A stretch of DNA of 16,654 bases from CAZXVU01 sp964644465 (lineage in GTDB: Bacteria; Chlamydiota; Chlamydiia; Chlamydiales; SM23-39): NCBI GenBank assembly GCA_964644465.1, contig CAZXVU010000040.1, positions 1 to 16,654 of the forward strand, given 5' to 3'. Below are positions 1 through 7,577 of this stretch, in pieces. The position numbers and the translations under genes are program-made. A model generated the notes under the pieces. That model was not told the origin of the DNA, made no database searches, and saw only the letters and a program-made list of their open reading frames with translations. Numbering within the stretch: the first letter of the stretch is position 1; each line of letters opens with the position of its first letter.

Positions 1-233
1 TTCTTACAAACAGCTAGGATGGCCAAATCGAATTGCATCCAGTGTTCTCCAGGCAGCCCATCATTCAGGATGTCCATGAGAACTTCATTGTGGGTCAATG
101 GAGAGAATATGTGCCGTCCCTGCAAAGAATATTGCGCCGCAACGTAATGAGCGGCTGCGCACCGTTTTCTTTGGATAATTGGGTCTTTATGCCGGAAAGG
201 GCAGGCTAAATAAATAAGTTCAATTTTATTCAT
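1..233 (-). CDS. DUF1937-like protein (nucleoside deoxyribosyltransferase-like fold), 5' fragment
   Basis: The minus strand is open from an ATG at 233 to the left edge, giving 77 codons with no stop. The N-terminus reads MNKIELIYLACPFRHKD, followed by Arg and Ala-rich positions, IFSPLTHNE and GLPGEHWMQFDLAILAV. The order IYLA-P(F/Y)-H-D, R..AA, FSP(I/L).H and GLPG..W..FD matches my knowledge of DUF1937, a small family related to nucleoside 2-deoxyribosyltransferases. Members are usually little more than 100 residues, so about two thirds is present. The exact reaction is not established for the family. The gene is divergent from the MFS transporter with 19 bases between start codons, and I see no good Shine-Dalgarno before its ATG. 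The start is supported because the conserved IYLA strand begins at residue 7. The 3' part lies outside the window. Confidence 0.75.
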   Translation of the reverse strand, partial: MNKIELIYLACPFRHKDPIIQRKRCAAAHYVAAQYSLQGRHIFSPLTHNEVLMDILNDGLPGEHWMQFDLAILAVCK

Positions 234-252
234 AAAAATATATTGTGAGGTT

Positions 253-1488
253 ATGACAGACAAAGCTGCCCGTCGATCTCTTTTTTCGGTATTTACTATC
301 GCTTTTTTGGATAATTTCGGCTACAGCTTCGTGTTTATTCTCTTTGCTCCTCTCGTGCTCAATCCAGAATATGGATTTTTCTCCAATACAATGGAGGAAG
401 GAACGAAAAATATCTTACTGGGCATTTTAATCGGAATATTTCCCGTTTTCACATTTTTTGGAGCTCCATTTTGGGGAGATTATGCAGACCGGTTTGGAAG
501 AAAAAAAGCTTTGATTCTCACTATTTTAGGCACGGTTGCTGGACATATTCTCTCAGCCGTGGCGATCTATACGAAAGAATTTTATTTCCTGCTCATAGCT
601 CGGGGGATCGCTGGATTTTTTTCCGGCAATATCAGCATTTGTTTGGCCACAGTCTCCGATTTGAGTCCTACCGCTCCATTGAAAGGCCGCAACTTTGGCT
701 TTCTCGGGGTTGTGATGGGGGCGGGGTGGATTTTTGCAATGGTGCTTGGAGGATTTCTCTCCGACCCTAAATATTCTTCACCCATTGTGCCCTTTCTTGT
801 TGCAGCTGTCCTCACTTTCATCGGATATCTCATCATCAAAGCGTGGTTTATTGAAACGCATCGTAAAAATGAGGGAATCCGCTTCGATTTGATCAAATCG
901 CTCCATGAGATCAAAGCCTCCCTACAACATCGGGAGATAAGACCATTCCTCCTCTTGATGTTCATTTGGACCTTGGGATGGTACTCAACTTTCCAATGGT
1001 TCACTGCAGTGAGTTTAGAGAGGTTTTTCGTCACGCAGGAAATGGCTTCGGTCTATTTGATCATTCTAGGAAGTTTTTGGGTCTTGGGCGGCGTTGCTTT
1101 GAATCCGTTTTTAGTGAAACGATTCAGCACGAAAACTCTTTGTTTAGCGACGATGTTCATTTCGGCCACATTCATCATGCTTTCGAGCTGGACAAGCCAC
1201 TTTGTTGTTTTTTCGGTGATCTATTGTTTTTCTGCTTTGGCGGCTCCCATCAGCTTCAGCAATAACCTAAATCTCGTTTCTTTATCCGCTCCAGAGGGCA
1301 TTCAAGGAAAGGCAATGGGCTTTTCCCAATCTTTCCAGTCGCTTGCAGGAGTGATCGTCCCCCTTGCTGGCGGTCTCTTGGCCAAATGGGACATCCGGTT
1401 AATTTTCCCAATCGCTTCCCTTTTGCTTTTCATTGCGGTCTTCCTTTTGCTCGGCTCCAAAGTGCCAAAAAAAGCATCCACAGATTAA
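253..1488 (+). CDS. MFS transporter (DHA1-like, 12 TM)
   Basis: 411 residues, the usual length for a 12-helix major facilitator. Hydrophobic helices start at about residue 10 (FSVFTIAFLDNFGYSF) and run to about 400, with a polar central loop at roughly 200-230 separating the two halves. The MFS motif A, GDYADRFGRKK, is at 75-85 between helices 2 and 3, and RGIAGFFSG at 117-125 is the helix-4 arginine region. The motif-C region (150-170) reads GVVMGAGWIFAMVLGGFLSD and lacks the usual GP, so drug/proton antiport cannot be assumed. It should work in the inner membrane as a secondary transporter. The substrate cannot be read from sequence. GAGG at 247-250 is only two bases from the ATG, short for a Shine-Dalgarno, but no later Met fits before helix 1. 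It is followed by a stem-loop shared with the convergent peptidase gene. Confidence 0.9.
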   Translation: MTDKAARRSLFSVFTIAFLDNFGYSFVFILFAPLVLNPEYGFFSNTMEEGTKNILLGILIGIFPVFTFFGAPFWGDYADRFGRKKALILTILGTVAGHILSAVAIYTKEFYFLLIARGIAGFFSGNISICLATVSDLSPTAPLKGRNFGFLGVVMGAGWIFAMVLGGFLSDPKYSSPIVPFLVAAVLTFIGYLIIKAWFIETHRKNEGIRFDLIKSLHEIKASLQHREIRPFLLLMFIWTLGWYSTFQWFTAVSLERFFVTQEMASVYLIILGSFWVLGGVALNPFLVKRFSTKTLCLATMFISATFIMLSSWTSHFVVFSVIYCFSALAAPISFSNNLNLVSLSAPEGIQGKAMGFSQSFQSLAGVIVPLAGGLLAKWDIRLIFPIASLLLFIAVFLLLGSKVPKKASTD

Positions 1489-1494
1489 AATAAA

Positions 1495-1512
1495 CGCCCC
1501 CGAAAGGGGGCG
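1495..1512 (-). terminator. Rho-independent terminator in convergent spacer
   Basis: CGCCCCC (1495-1501), GAAA loop, GGGGGCG (1506-1512): a seven-base-pair, almost all G:C stem with a stable GNRA tetraloop. On the minus strand it is followed by TTTATTTTAA, a good U-rich tract, so it best terminates the M1 peptidase gene whose stop is at 1525. On the plus strand the tail is only CTTTGAGG, so it would be a weaker terminator for the MFS gene. Confidence 0.8.
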
Positions 1513-1524
1513 CTTTGAGGTGAG

Positions 1525-3552
1525 TTACTGAGCTTGAGGCTTCAGCTTTGCAGCGATTGTATTTCGAGTGAGTGGGAAAAGTCTCCCTTTCTCTTGTTCG
1601 AGAATATAGGCAATCACATCGCGCCCTTCGGGGGTTTTGACTAAAGCTGTGCAAATCTGGTTAGCTTTATGCTTGCTATTCCGCTCAATCACATAGTTTG
1701 CAATGGATACTTTTGTTTGCGGAGTCACGTACCCTGCAGTGGCGCAAAGGCGCGACCACTCTTCCCGGATCGACATAACGGGAGAATCGGTGAAATGCAT
1801 CTGTGCGTCGAGAACGGCCAGATGCTCTGCGCTGGTATGTCCGATCAGTTGGCTTAAGAAGTTGATCTTTGTTGGAATATCACATTTTCCGATAAAGTCT
1901 GCATCGATCGGCGCTTTTTTCAGGACAAGTTCTTTCTGCGCAATGAGAGCATCCATCAATTCCGACTTGAACACGGGTGTATTCGATGGGAGCTCTGTTC
2001 CATGCATCCATTCCAGAATTTTGTGATCATAGAGGAATTTGTAAAACTCGCTGTTCCCTTTTTCGAGGAAAAGCCATTGCTGCAGGAAACAAAGGAAACG
2101 GTCTTCCGTCATGCTATTTTGATAGAACACCTTCATATAGTCTTGAAGGAATTGATCAAAATCAGCGTGTCCCATTGCGTTTCTCAACGTAAAGAAGAAA
2201 AGAGCTCCTTTTCCATAAGGAATCCGGGTGAATTCAAAATCATCCGTGTCTTGGCAGAGTCTCAGAATATCTGTCCGTGTTGCACGGTATTCATCCATGG
2301 CCCCATGCATTTCTTTCAAGGTGTACAGGAACTCCATGTTGGCATAATCAGTGCCATAGTACTTTTCGCAAATCTGATGTTCGATAAAGGTGGTTAGCCC
2401 TTCATTAAAGAAGAAGTGGCGTTGAATAGCATTGGTCACGTCGTTTCCCGCCCAGGAATGTGCAAGTTCGTGAGGAACCACTGTGGGGCGCTCCAGGCAG
2501 ATCTGCCCGCAAGTGCTGGCGCAAGGATGTTCCATTGCCATGTAAGGAAAAGCCCAAGGCAGAAGGATCGGAGTGTAGGTTCCCCAATTATAGGGCCCGC
2601 AAACTTCTTCGGCGTGTTTCATGACTTTCGGCAAATAGGCAAATGACTTGGATACTTCATCAATCATCACATCTTCTGAATAGACCCCAGTCCTTGGGTC
2701 TTCTTCATAACCTTGAAATGCGAAGTTTCCGACATGCAAGCTCATCAGGTAAATGGGCACGGCGCGGTTCATTTTCAGATGGTATTCGCCCGTGTCATTG
2801 CGCGCCTTTGGGTTGTTAGGAACGCTGCTGAGCGCCATCAAATCGGGACTGCCTGTGCGGCAATTTACGTCGTAGGTGATCCGAACTTGATTCGTATGTT
2901 GTCCTGGAATGGCGCTAGCTCCCTCAACGCATTGGAAGAGGGTGTACATCAGGGGATGGTTTTTTCCTGCTGTATATTCTTTATCTACCCAGAAGACTCC
3001 CGTAGCATACTCAGAAGAGCGATATTTAATGGAGACCTCTCCAAGCCCTTTTTTAGGAGGAATCGTGATATATAGAGCGTCAGGCTTGCCATTTATTTCG
3101 CTTTTTTTCACGGAATGTTTTGCGGGCTCGCCATTGACAGTGACTTCGTCGATTTCTAAGTTCGATACGTCCATGGCCAGCATTTCATTGCCTTTCAATT
3201 TATTGACGTAACTGTATGTGGCAACGGCGTTGAGCTGTTTTTTTTCAAAATCAGGCGTTACATTCCATACTAGATGGGTGGTTACAGCCTTTTGCGGTTC
3301 GGCATTGGAGAGTTTGTCCACAGGAAGCGAAGGCATTTTTTTCTGAAATGCGCTCATCCAAGGCTTCATTCCCAATGCTTGGGCTTTTGCCGCATCGGCG
3401 CTCATATCCGCGCTCAACACAGGGACCGAAGCAGAGGAGACTGCGAGACCCGGCTCAACTCTTTTCCAATCTTCATCTCTCTTGTCGGGCATTGAGGCGG
3501 CAAAGGGTTCAACTTTATGTCCTGCTCCAGCAGGTGTTAATGGTAAAGACAT
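1525..3552 (-). CDS. M1 family zinc aminopeptidase, leukotriene A4 hydrolase-like
   Basis: 675 residues. The zinc site is complete: HELAH (H361, E362, H365) with the third ligand E384 in NEG after the standard 18-residue spacer. IPYGKG (Y446) matches the transition-state tyrosine region (VPYEKG in LTA4 hydrolase). Text around GNDVTN..HFFFNEG and the helical C-terminus (about 555-672) follow LTA4 hydrolase closely, so this branch is favoured over PepN. Odd points: the GXMEN exopeptidase motif reads MAMEH at 338-342, the QCQA region reads QCVEGASAIPG (207-217) and is about three residues shorter, and the first ~85 residues are an Ala/Ser/Pro-containing extension without a signal peptide. AGGAG at 3560-3564 lies seven bases before the ATG and fixes the start. 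Likely cytosolic, releasing N-terminal residues from peptides. An LTA4-hydrolase activity should not be assumed. Confidence 0.92.
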   Translation of the reverse strand: MSLPLTPAGAGHKVEPFAASMPDKRDEDWKRVEPGLAVSSASVPVLSADMSADAAKAQALGMKPWMSAFQKKMPSLPVDKLSNAEPQKAVTTHLVWNVTPDFEKKQLNAVATYSYVNKLKGNEMLAMDVSNLEIDEVTVNGEPAKHSVKKSEINGKPDALYITIPPKKGLGEVSIKYRSSEYATGVFWVDKEYTAGKNHPLMYTLFQCVEGASAIPGQHTNQVRITYDVNCRTGSPDLMALSSVPNNPKARNDTGEYHLKMNRAVPIYLMSLHVGNFAFQGYEEDPRTGVYSEDVMIDEVSKSFAYLPKVMKHAEEVCGPYNWGTYTPILLPWAFPYMAMEHPCASTCGQICLERPTVVPHELAHSWAGNDVTNAIQRHFFFNEGLTTFIEHQICEKYYGTDYANMEFLYTLKEMHGAMDEYRATRTDILRLCQDTDDFEFTRIPYGKGALFFFTLRNAMGHADFDQFLQDYMKVFYQNSMTEDRFLCFLQQWLFLEKGNSEFYKFLYDHKILEWMHGTELPSNTPVFKSELMDALIAQKELVLKKAPIDADFIGKCDIPTKINFLSQLIGHTSAEHLAVLDAQMHFTDSPVMSIREEWSRLCATAGYVTPQTKVSIANYVIERNSKHKANQICTALVKTPEGRDVIAYILEQEKGRLFPLTRNTIAAKLKPQAQ

Positions 3553-3559
3553 ATTAGGT

Positions 3560-3564
3560 CTCCT
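3560..3564 (-). promoter_or_regulatory. Shine-Dalgarno AGGAG of the M1 peptidase
   Basis: The minus strand reads AAAGGAGACCTAATATG, with seven bases between AGGAG and the start codon. This supports the long N-terminal extension as translated. Confidence 0.75.
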
Positions 3565-3609
3565 TTATGAGGTTTTTAAAATATACTGATGTTTTTTTAA
3601 AGAGCGGAC

Positions 3610-3639
3610 ATCCTAAAGGAAGCGCAAAAAATTTGGCAA
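3610..3639 (-). promoter_or_regulatory. Candidate sigma-70-type promoter of the M1 peptidase
   Basis: On the minus strand, TTGCCA (3634-3639, five of six to the -35 consensus), 18-base spacer, TAGGAT (3610-3615, four of six to the -10). It sits 58 bases upstream of the start codon. Its -35 overlaps one arm of an inverted repeat, TTGGCAAT at 3633-3640 and ATAGCCAA at 3652-3659, centred between the two divergent genes. Found by eye only. Confidence 0.35.
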
Positions 3640-3676
3640 TATTATTCTTGAATAGCCAATGAAATCCCCATAAGTT

Positions 3677-3682
3677 TATAAT
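3677..3682 (+). promoter_or_regulatory. TATAAT box just before the methyltransferase start
   Basis: A perfect TATAAT ends 10 bases before the ATG at 3693, and no Shine-Dalgarno precedes that ATG. If used, transcription would start about 3-5 bases before the start codon, giving a nearly leaderless mRNA. No clear -35 lies 16-18 bases upstream; TTGAAT at 3648-3653 is 23 bases away. An unseen promoter further upstream remains possible. Confidence 0.35.
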
Positions 3683-3692
3683 TTATTTTCAT

Positions 3693-4505
3693 ATGGAAGA
3701 GCACAAAGAATGGGTACGTGATATTTACGACCGCACAGCTGCCGCTTATGGGGAAAAAGGCTGCACGTATTTCGATTATTTTGGTCAAAAACTAGTCGAT
3801 CAGGTTCCTCTTGCAAAGGGGAATCGCATCTTAGACGCGGCCACTGGCAAAGGGGCTGTTTTGCTCCCTGCTTTTGAGAAGATTGGCCCTTTAGGAAAAG
3901 CTGTTGGCATCGACTTGAGCTTGCAAATGATCGAGGAAGCTAAAAAAAGGGTGCCCTCTCCTGCGATTGAGCTCTTGCAGATGGACGCAGAGAGATTGGA
4001 CTTTCCCAATGAAGAATTCGATGCAGTATTTTGCGCCTTCGCCTTGTTCCTTTTTCCTTCTGTCGAGACGGCTCTATTGGAATTTAATAGAGTTTTAAAA
4101 CCTGCAGGGACAGCAGCTATGACCTTGTGGGGCAAAAGACCTCCGATGGAGAATTGGATAATAGAAAGGGCAAAAGAGTTGGGCGCAGTCCGTTCTTTGC
4201 GGCCGGGGAAATTAGATACTCCCGAAGCCTTGCAGGAATCTCTCGAGAAAGCTGGATTTGTAAGAATCGAGATACGAGAAGAATCGAAAACCTTTTGGCA
4301 CGAAAGCCCCGAAAATTGGTGGATTTCTCTATGGAGCCATGGTTTTCGCTCAATGTTTGAACAGTTGAGTCCAGAGAATCTAGCTCTGTTGAAAGAAGAA
4401 ACCCTGAATTTAGCCCATCAGAAAATGACTTCGAGCGGCTTTCCATTTCATGGACATGTGATCTATGGCTTTGGCAAAAAAACCTTTTTTGGAGGAATGA
4501 AATGA
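3693..4505 (+). CDS. Class I SAM-dependent methyltransferase (Methyltransf_11/UbiE-like)
   Basis: 270 residues. SAM-binding motif I is ILDAATGKGAV (47-57), the acidic loop after strand 2 is GIDLSLQMIEEA (72-83), and MDAERLDFPNEEFDAVFCAF (97-116) holds the adenine-side acidic residue and strand 4. FNRVLKPAGTAAMTLW (131-146) is the typical post-strand-4 segment of UbiE/Methyltransf_11 proteins. The C-terminal half (150-270) has several Trp (WNW-type aromatic patches such as ENWW at 207-210) and probably forms the substrate lid. The substrate is unknown: small-molecule methylation is likelier than RNA or protein, by family. No Shine-Dalgarno precedes the ATG, but the helix HKEWVRDIYDRTAAAYG begins at residue 4, so a later start is unlikely. 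The stop overlaps the next start as ATGA, so the two genes are co-translated. Confidence 0.85.
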   Translation: MEEHKEWVRDIYDRTAAAYGEKGCTYFDYFGQKLVDQVPLAKGNRILDAATGKGAVLLPAFEKIGPLGKAVGIDLSLQMIEEAKKRVPSPAIELLQMDAERLDFPNEEFDAVFCAFALFLFPSVETALLEFNRVLKPAGTAAMTLWGKRPPMENWIIERAKELGAVRSLRPGKLDTPEALQESLEKAGFVRIEIREESKTFWHESPENWWISLWSHGFRSMFEQLSPENLALLKEETLNLAHQKMTSSGFPFHGHVIYGFGKKTFFGGMK

Positions 4506-5956
4506 ATCGAAAAATAATCCTCGCACTCTTCATCGCTTTAGCCATAGTCGGCTGCAGCGATTCTTCAAAAAAATTGTTTAAAAAACTCGGTTCCGCTGTT
4601 GAACAAACGCAGCTTGCGCTTGTAGGCGATTGGTCTGGCGAGCTCGATTTTGTGGCCTTGAAATTGACGCTTGTATTGCATATTTCCGAAGACTCAGGAA
4701 CGCTTTCGGCAAAGATCGATGTTCCGGAACAGGGAATTCAAGGAATGGATGTCGATGCGATTGAATTCACAGATGGCCTCATGAAATTTGAACTGAAGCC
4801 ATTAACGGCTTCTTTCGAAGGATCTTTCAATGGATCTGAGATATCGGGAAAATTCAATCAGAACGGGATCTCGATGCCTTTGAACTTCAAGCAAGGCGTT
4901 CTTCAGGCTTCTGAATTTAAACGTCCTCAAGAGCCAAAGGGTCCATTTCCCTATAGGGAAGAAGAGGTCTCTGTAGAAAATCATTCCGCTGGGGTTACTT
5001 TATCGGGCACTCTCACCTTACCTTCAAAGGAGGGGATCTATCCCGCGGTGATCCTGATTTCAGGTTCGGGGCCCAATGATCGAAATGAGACGATCTTTGG
5101 CCATAAACCATTTCTTGTGCTTGCAGACCATCTCACAAAGCAGGGAATTGCTGTCTTGCGCATGGACAAAAGAGGCGTGGGACACTCGACAGGGGATTAT
5201 AATCTAGCGACCAGCTCCGATTCTGCGAATGACGTCTTAGCGGCCATTGATTTTCTGAAGAGCCGGAAAGAAATTGGCTCGGTCGGTTTGGTCGGACATA
5301 GCGAAGGGGGGCTGATAGCTCCTATGGTTGCGTCTCAATCGAAAGATGTAGCCTTTGTTGTCATGATGGCAGGGCCTGGAGTGAATGGGGAAGAAATTCT
5401 CTACCGCCAGAGCGAATTGATCTTAAGTTCCTATAAAAAAGAGCTGATTGAGAAATATGCCGCCTTTCAAAAAGCTGCATTCGCTATTTTGAAGCAAGAA
5501 TCGGATCTTGCCGCTGCTGAGGGGCCCTTGTCTAAAGCCTATGCAGATTATGTGGCTGAACTTCCCGAAAATGAAAAACAATCGGGAGAGGCAAACGCAC
5601 AAGCAGTCGTTCAAAGATTCAATACCCCTTGGTTTAGACAATTCATAACTTTTGAACCTTCAACTGCATTGAAGCAAATTCGGGTTCCCGTGCTTGTATT
5701 GAATGGCGAATTGGATATACAAGTCGATCCCAATCAAAATCTTCATCGGATTGCCGAGGCTCTTGAAGAAGCTGGAAACGAAGATTATTCGATTCTGATG
5801 CTTCCCAAGCTAAATCATCTGTTCCAGACCTGCGAAAACGGTTCGATCGCAGAATATGCGAAGATCGAAGAGACGATCGCGCCTTCAGCAATGGAACTCA
5901 TCTCAAGCTGGATTTTAGAACATACAAATCGGCTGGCTGCGTCTTTGCCAAATTGA
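4502..5956 (+). CDS. Alpha/beta-hydrolase lipoprotein (Hydrolase_4/S33-like)
   Basis: 484 residues. The N-terminus MNRKIILALFIALAIVGC is a lipoprotein signal with lipobox I-V-G-C18. Ser19 after the Cys favours outer-membrane sorting. Residues about 40-140 look like a beta-rich domain (alternating WSGELDF, LTLVLHI, FEGSFNG, GKFNQNG strands). The hydrolase domain runs from about 160 to 475: GSGPNDRNE (188-196) at the oxyanion strand, RMDKRGVGHSTG, nucleophile elbow GHSEGG with Ser267, acid Asp405 in NGELD, and His439 in KLNHL. The triad is intact, so it is probably an active esterase or peptidase facing the periplasm; the substrate is unknown. GGAGGA at 4491-4496, inside the methyltransferase gene, is its ribosome site, and the start overlaps the upstream stop as ATGA. 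This links the methyltransferase and a surface hydrolase in one transcript. Confidence 0.88.
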   Translation: MNRKIILALFIALAIVGCSDSSKKLFKKLGSAVEQTQLALVGDWSGELDFVALKLTLVLHISEDSGTLSAKIDVPEQGIQGMDVDAIEFTDGLMKFELKPLTASFEGSFNGSEISGKFNQNGISMPLNFKQGVLQASEFKRPQEPKGPFPYREEEVSVENHSAGVTLSGTLTLPSKEGIYPAVILISGSGPNDRNETIFGHKPFLVLADHLTKQGIAVLRMDKRGVGHSTGDYNLATSSDSANDVLAAIDFLKSRKEIGSVGLVGHSEGGLIAPMVASQSKDVAFVVMMAGPGVNGEEILYRQSELILSSYKKELIEKYAAFQKAAFAILKQESDLAAAEGPLSKAYADYVAELPENEKQSGEANAQAVVQRFNTPWFRQFITFEPSTALKQIRVPVLVLNGELDIQVDPNQNLHRIAEALEEAGNEDYSILMLPKLNHLFQTCENGSIAEYAKIEETIAPSAMELISSWILEHTNRLAASLPN

Positions 5957-6054
5957 TCCTCCTCGCTCGCCTTGCTTTTCAAGCAATGGTCGTCGCTCGT
6001 TCGGAGCGCTGTGCTTCAATTTTGCTTTGACTCGCTAGAGCCGTTTGTTGCCAC
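5957..6054. repeat. Structured GC-rich convergent spacer, candidate dispersed repeat
   Basis: The spacer between the convergent lipoprotein and gabD genes is not AT-rich like the other gaps. It holds TTGCTT-TTC-AAGCAA (5972-5986) with two more G:C pairs across a one-base bulge, CGCTC-GTTCG-GAGCG (5994-6008), and three TCGCT words (5963-5967, 5993-5997, 6032-6036). Neither hairpin has a U-tract, so I do not call classical terminators. The composition and stacked small hairpins suggest an intergenic repeat unit, but only one copy is in this window. Confidence 0.35.
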
Positions 6055-7509
6055 CTAAGACTTGCTGCCCATACAGAGGTATTTGATTTCGAGGAAGTCA
6101 TCGACTCCGTACTTTGACCCTTCGCGGCCGAAGCCCGATTCTTTGACCCCGCCGAATGGAGCCACTTCATTGGAAAAAATCCCAGAATTTATGCTCACGA
6201 TCCCAAACTCCAACCGTTCCGCCATGCGCCAAATTTTGTCTAAATCTCGACTATAAAAATATGAAGCAAGTCCATAACTTGTATCATTCGCCATGCGAAG
6301 GGCCTCTTCCTCTGATTTGAACCGGATAAGGGGAGCCACAGGGCCAAAGGTTTCTTCATGCCCAATCCTCATTTTTGGAGTGACTTCGCACAAGACTGTC
6401 GGCTCGAAAAATGTTTGTCCCAAAGGATGCCGTTTTCCTCCGCAGGCAAGGACAGCGCCTTTTGCAAGAGCATCGGAAATGTGCCCTTCCACTTTTTCCA
6501 CTGCAGCGGCATTGATGAGGGGACCTTGTTGCACGCCAGGTTCGAAACCGTCTCCTACTTTCAGTTTTTTGACTGCCTTCACAAGATCTGCTGCAAAAGA
6601 ATCGTAAATCTTATCTTCTATGAAAATCCGATCTGCGCAAACGCAAGTTTGACCTGTATTGCGGAATTTGGATTGGATCAGGCCTTCAACAGCAGCCGGT
6701 ATGTCTGCATCGGCAAAAATAATGAATGGCGCGCTTCCGCCCAATTCTAGAGACATTTTTTTTACAGTCCCTGAGCTTTGCGACATCAATAGTTTCCCCA
6801 CCCTTGTGGAGCCTGTAAACGTGATTTTTCGGACGAGCGGGTTGCTGGTCATTTCACCGCCAATGCTGGCGGGATCTCCTGTGAGGATATTGATCACTCC
6901 AGGAGGGATGCCCGCTTTTTCTGCCAACTCAGCCAACGCAAAAGCTGAAAAAGGGGTCAATTCTGCGGGTTTTAAGACCACCGTACATCCAACAGCAAGC
7001 GCAGGAGAGCATTTCCGCGTGATCATTGAGCTCGGAAAATTCCAGGGAGTGATGGCTCCTACGACTCCTATCGGTTGTTTGATGACTAAAAGACGTTGTC
7101 CTTTGACAACTGAAGGGATGATGTCTCCATAGATCCGTTTTGCTTCTTCTGCAAACCATTCTACGAAATTGGCTCCGTACCGGATCTCTCCTTGAGCTTC
7201 TGCGAAAGGTTTACCTTGCTCGGTGGTCATGATCGTGGCTAGATCATCGAGATTTTCGATGATCAACTCATACCAGCGGCGTAGGAGCTGGCTCCGTTCT
7301 TTGCCTGTTTTTCCTTTCCAAGGACCCTCAGCTTTATGAGCAGCTTCGATGGCCGCGCGCGTTTCTTCAGCGCCCATTTTTGGAACCTCGCCAATGACAG
7401 TCCCTTTGCTGGGATTCTTCACGGAGAAAACCTCTTTCGATTTAGCATTTTGCCATTTGCCATCGATGTAGCATTGCTGGCGGAAGAGATTTGGATTTTT
7501 CAATTTCAT
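6055..7509 (-). CDS. gabD: Succinate-semialdehyde dehydrogenase
   Basis: 484 residues from the ATG at 7509. The sequence tracks E. coli GabD from the first residues (MKLK.PNLFRQQ against MKL..SNLFRQQ) to the C-terminal YGVDDFLEIKY. Catalytic parts, numbered from this ATG: TPWN with Asn157, LELGG with Glu255, and GQTCVCA with Cys289 and Cys291; that Cys pair is the redox-switch pattern of SSADH. EETFGP and SNEVAPFGG are also present. It oxidises succinate semialdehyde to succinate in the cytosol, feeding the TCA cycle. KPAE (Glu183) sits where NADP-linked E. coli GabD has KPAS and NAD-linked human SSADH has KPAE, so NAD preference is inferred. A GTG nine bases upstream is in frame, but AGGTG (7516-7520) is ideally placed for the ATG and overlaps the GTG. 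Divergent from acs, with a 68-base gap. Confidence 0.93.
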   Translation of the reverse strand: MKLKNPNLFRQQCYIDGKWQNAKSKEVFSVKNPSKGTVIGEVPKMGAEETRAAIEAAHKAEGPWKGKTGKERSQLLRRWYELIIENLDDLATIMTTEQGKPFAEAQGEIRYGANFVEWFAEEAKRIYGDIIPSVVKGQRLLVIKQPIGVVGAITPWNFPSSMITRKCSPALAVGCTVVLKPAELTPFSAFALAELAEKAGIPPGVINILTGDPASIGGEMTSNPLVRKITFTGSTRVGKLLMSQSSGTVKKMSLELGGSAPFIIFADADIPAAVEGLIQSKFRNTGQTCVCADRIFIEDKIYDSFAADLVKAVKKLKVGDGFEPGVQQGPLINAAAVEKVEGHISDALAKGAVLACGGKRHPLGQTFFEPTVLCEVTPKMRIGHEETFGPVAPLIRFKSEEEALRMANDTSYGLASYFYSRDLDKIWRMAERLEFGIVSINSGIFSNEVAPFGGVKESGFGREGSKYGVDDFLEIKYLCMGSKS

Positions 7510-7515
7510 TTGTTT

Positions 7516-7520
7516 CACCT
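7516..7520 (-). promoter_or_regulatory. Shine-Dalgarno AGGTG deciding the gabD start
   Basis: The minus strand reads AACAGGTGAAACAAATGAAA. AGGTG lies six bases before the ATG at 7509 and itself contains the alternative GTG (7518-7516). Use of the GTG would leave only AACAG upstream, which is no ribosome site. Confidence 0.65.
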
Positions 7521-7577
7521 GTTTAGTGAAAAAAAATCCATTACTGTGCTATTCCTTTCAAGCAAAAAAGGATTTTT

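Noticed and set aside
2470..2560. Calling the M1 protein a leukotriene A4 hydrolase
   Set aside because: The epoxide-hydrolase function cannot be inferred. Substrate-site motifs differ, and by my rough alignment the C-terminal carboxylate-binding Arg/Lys of the human enzyme are not kept.
5972..5986. TTGCTT-TTC-AAGCAA hairpin as a Rho-independent terminator
   Set aside because: No U-tract follows on either strand.
7510..7518. GTG start for gabD
   Set aside because: The Shine-Dalgarno AGGTG overlaps the GTG and fits the ATG at 7509; similarity to E. coli GabD also begins at that ATG.
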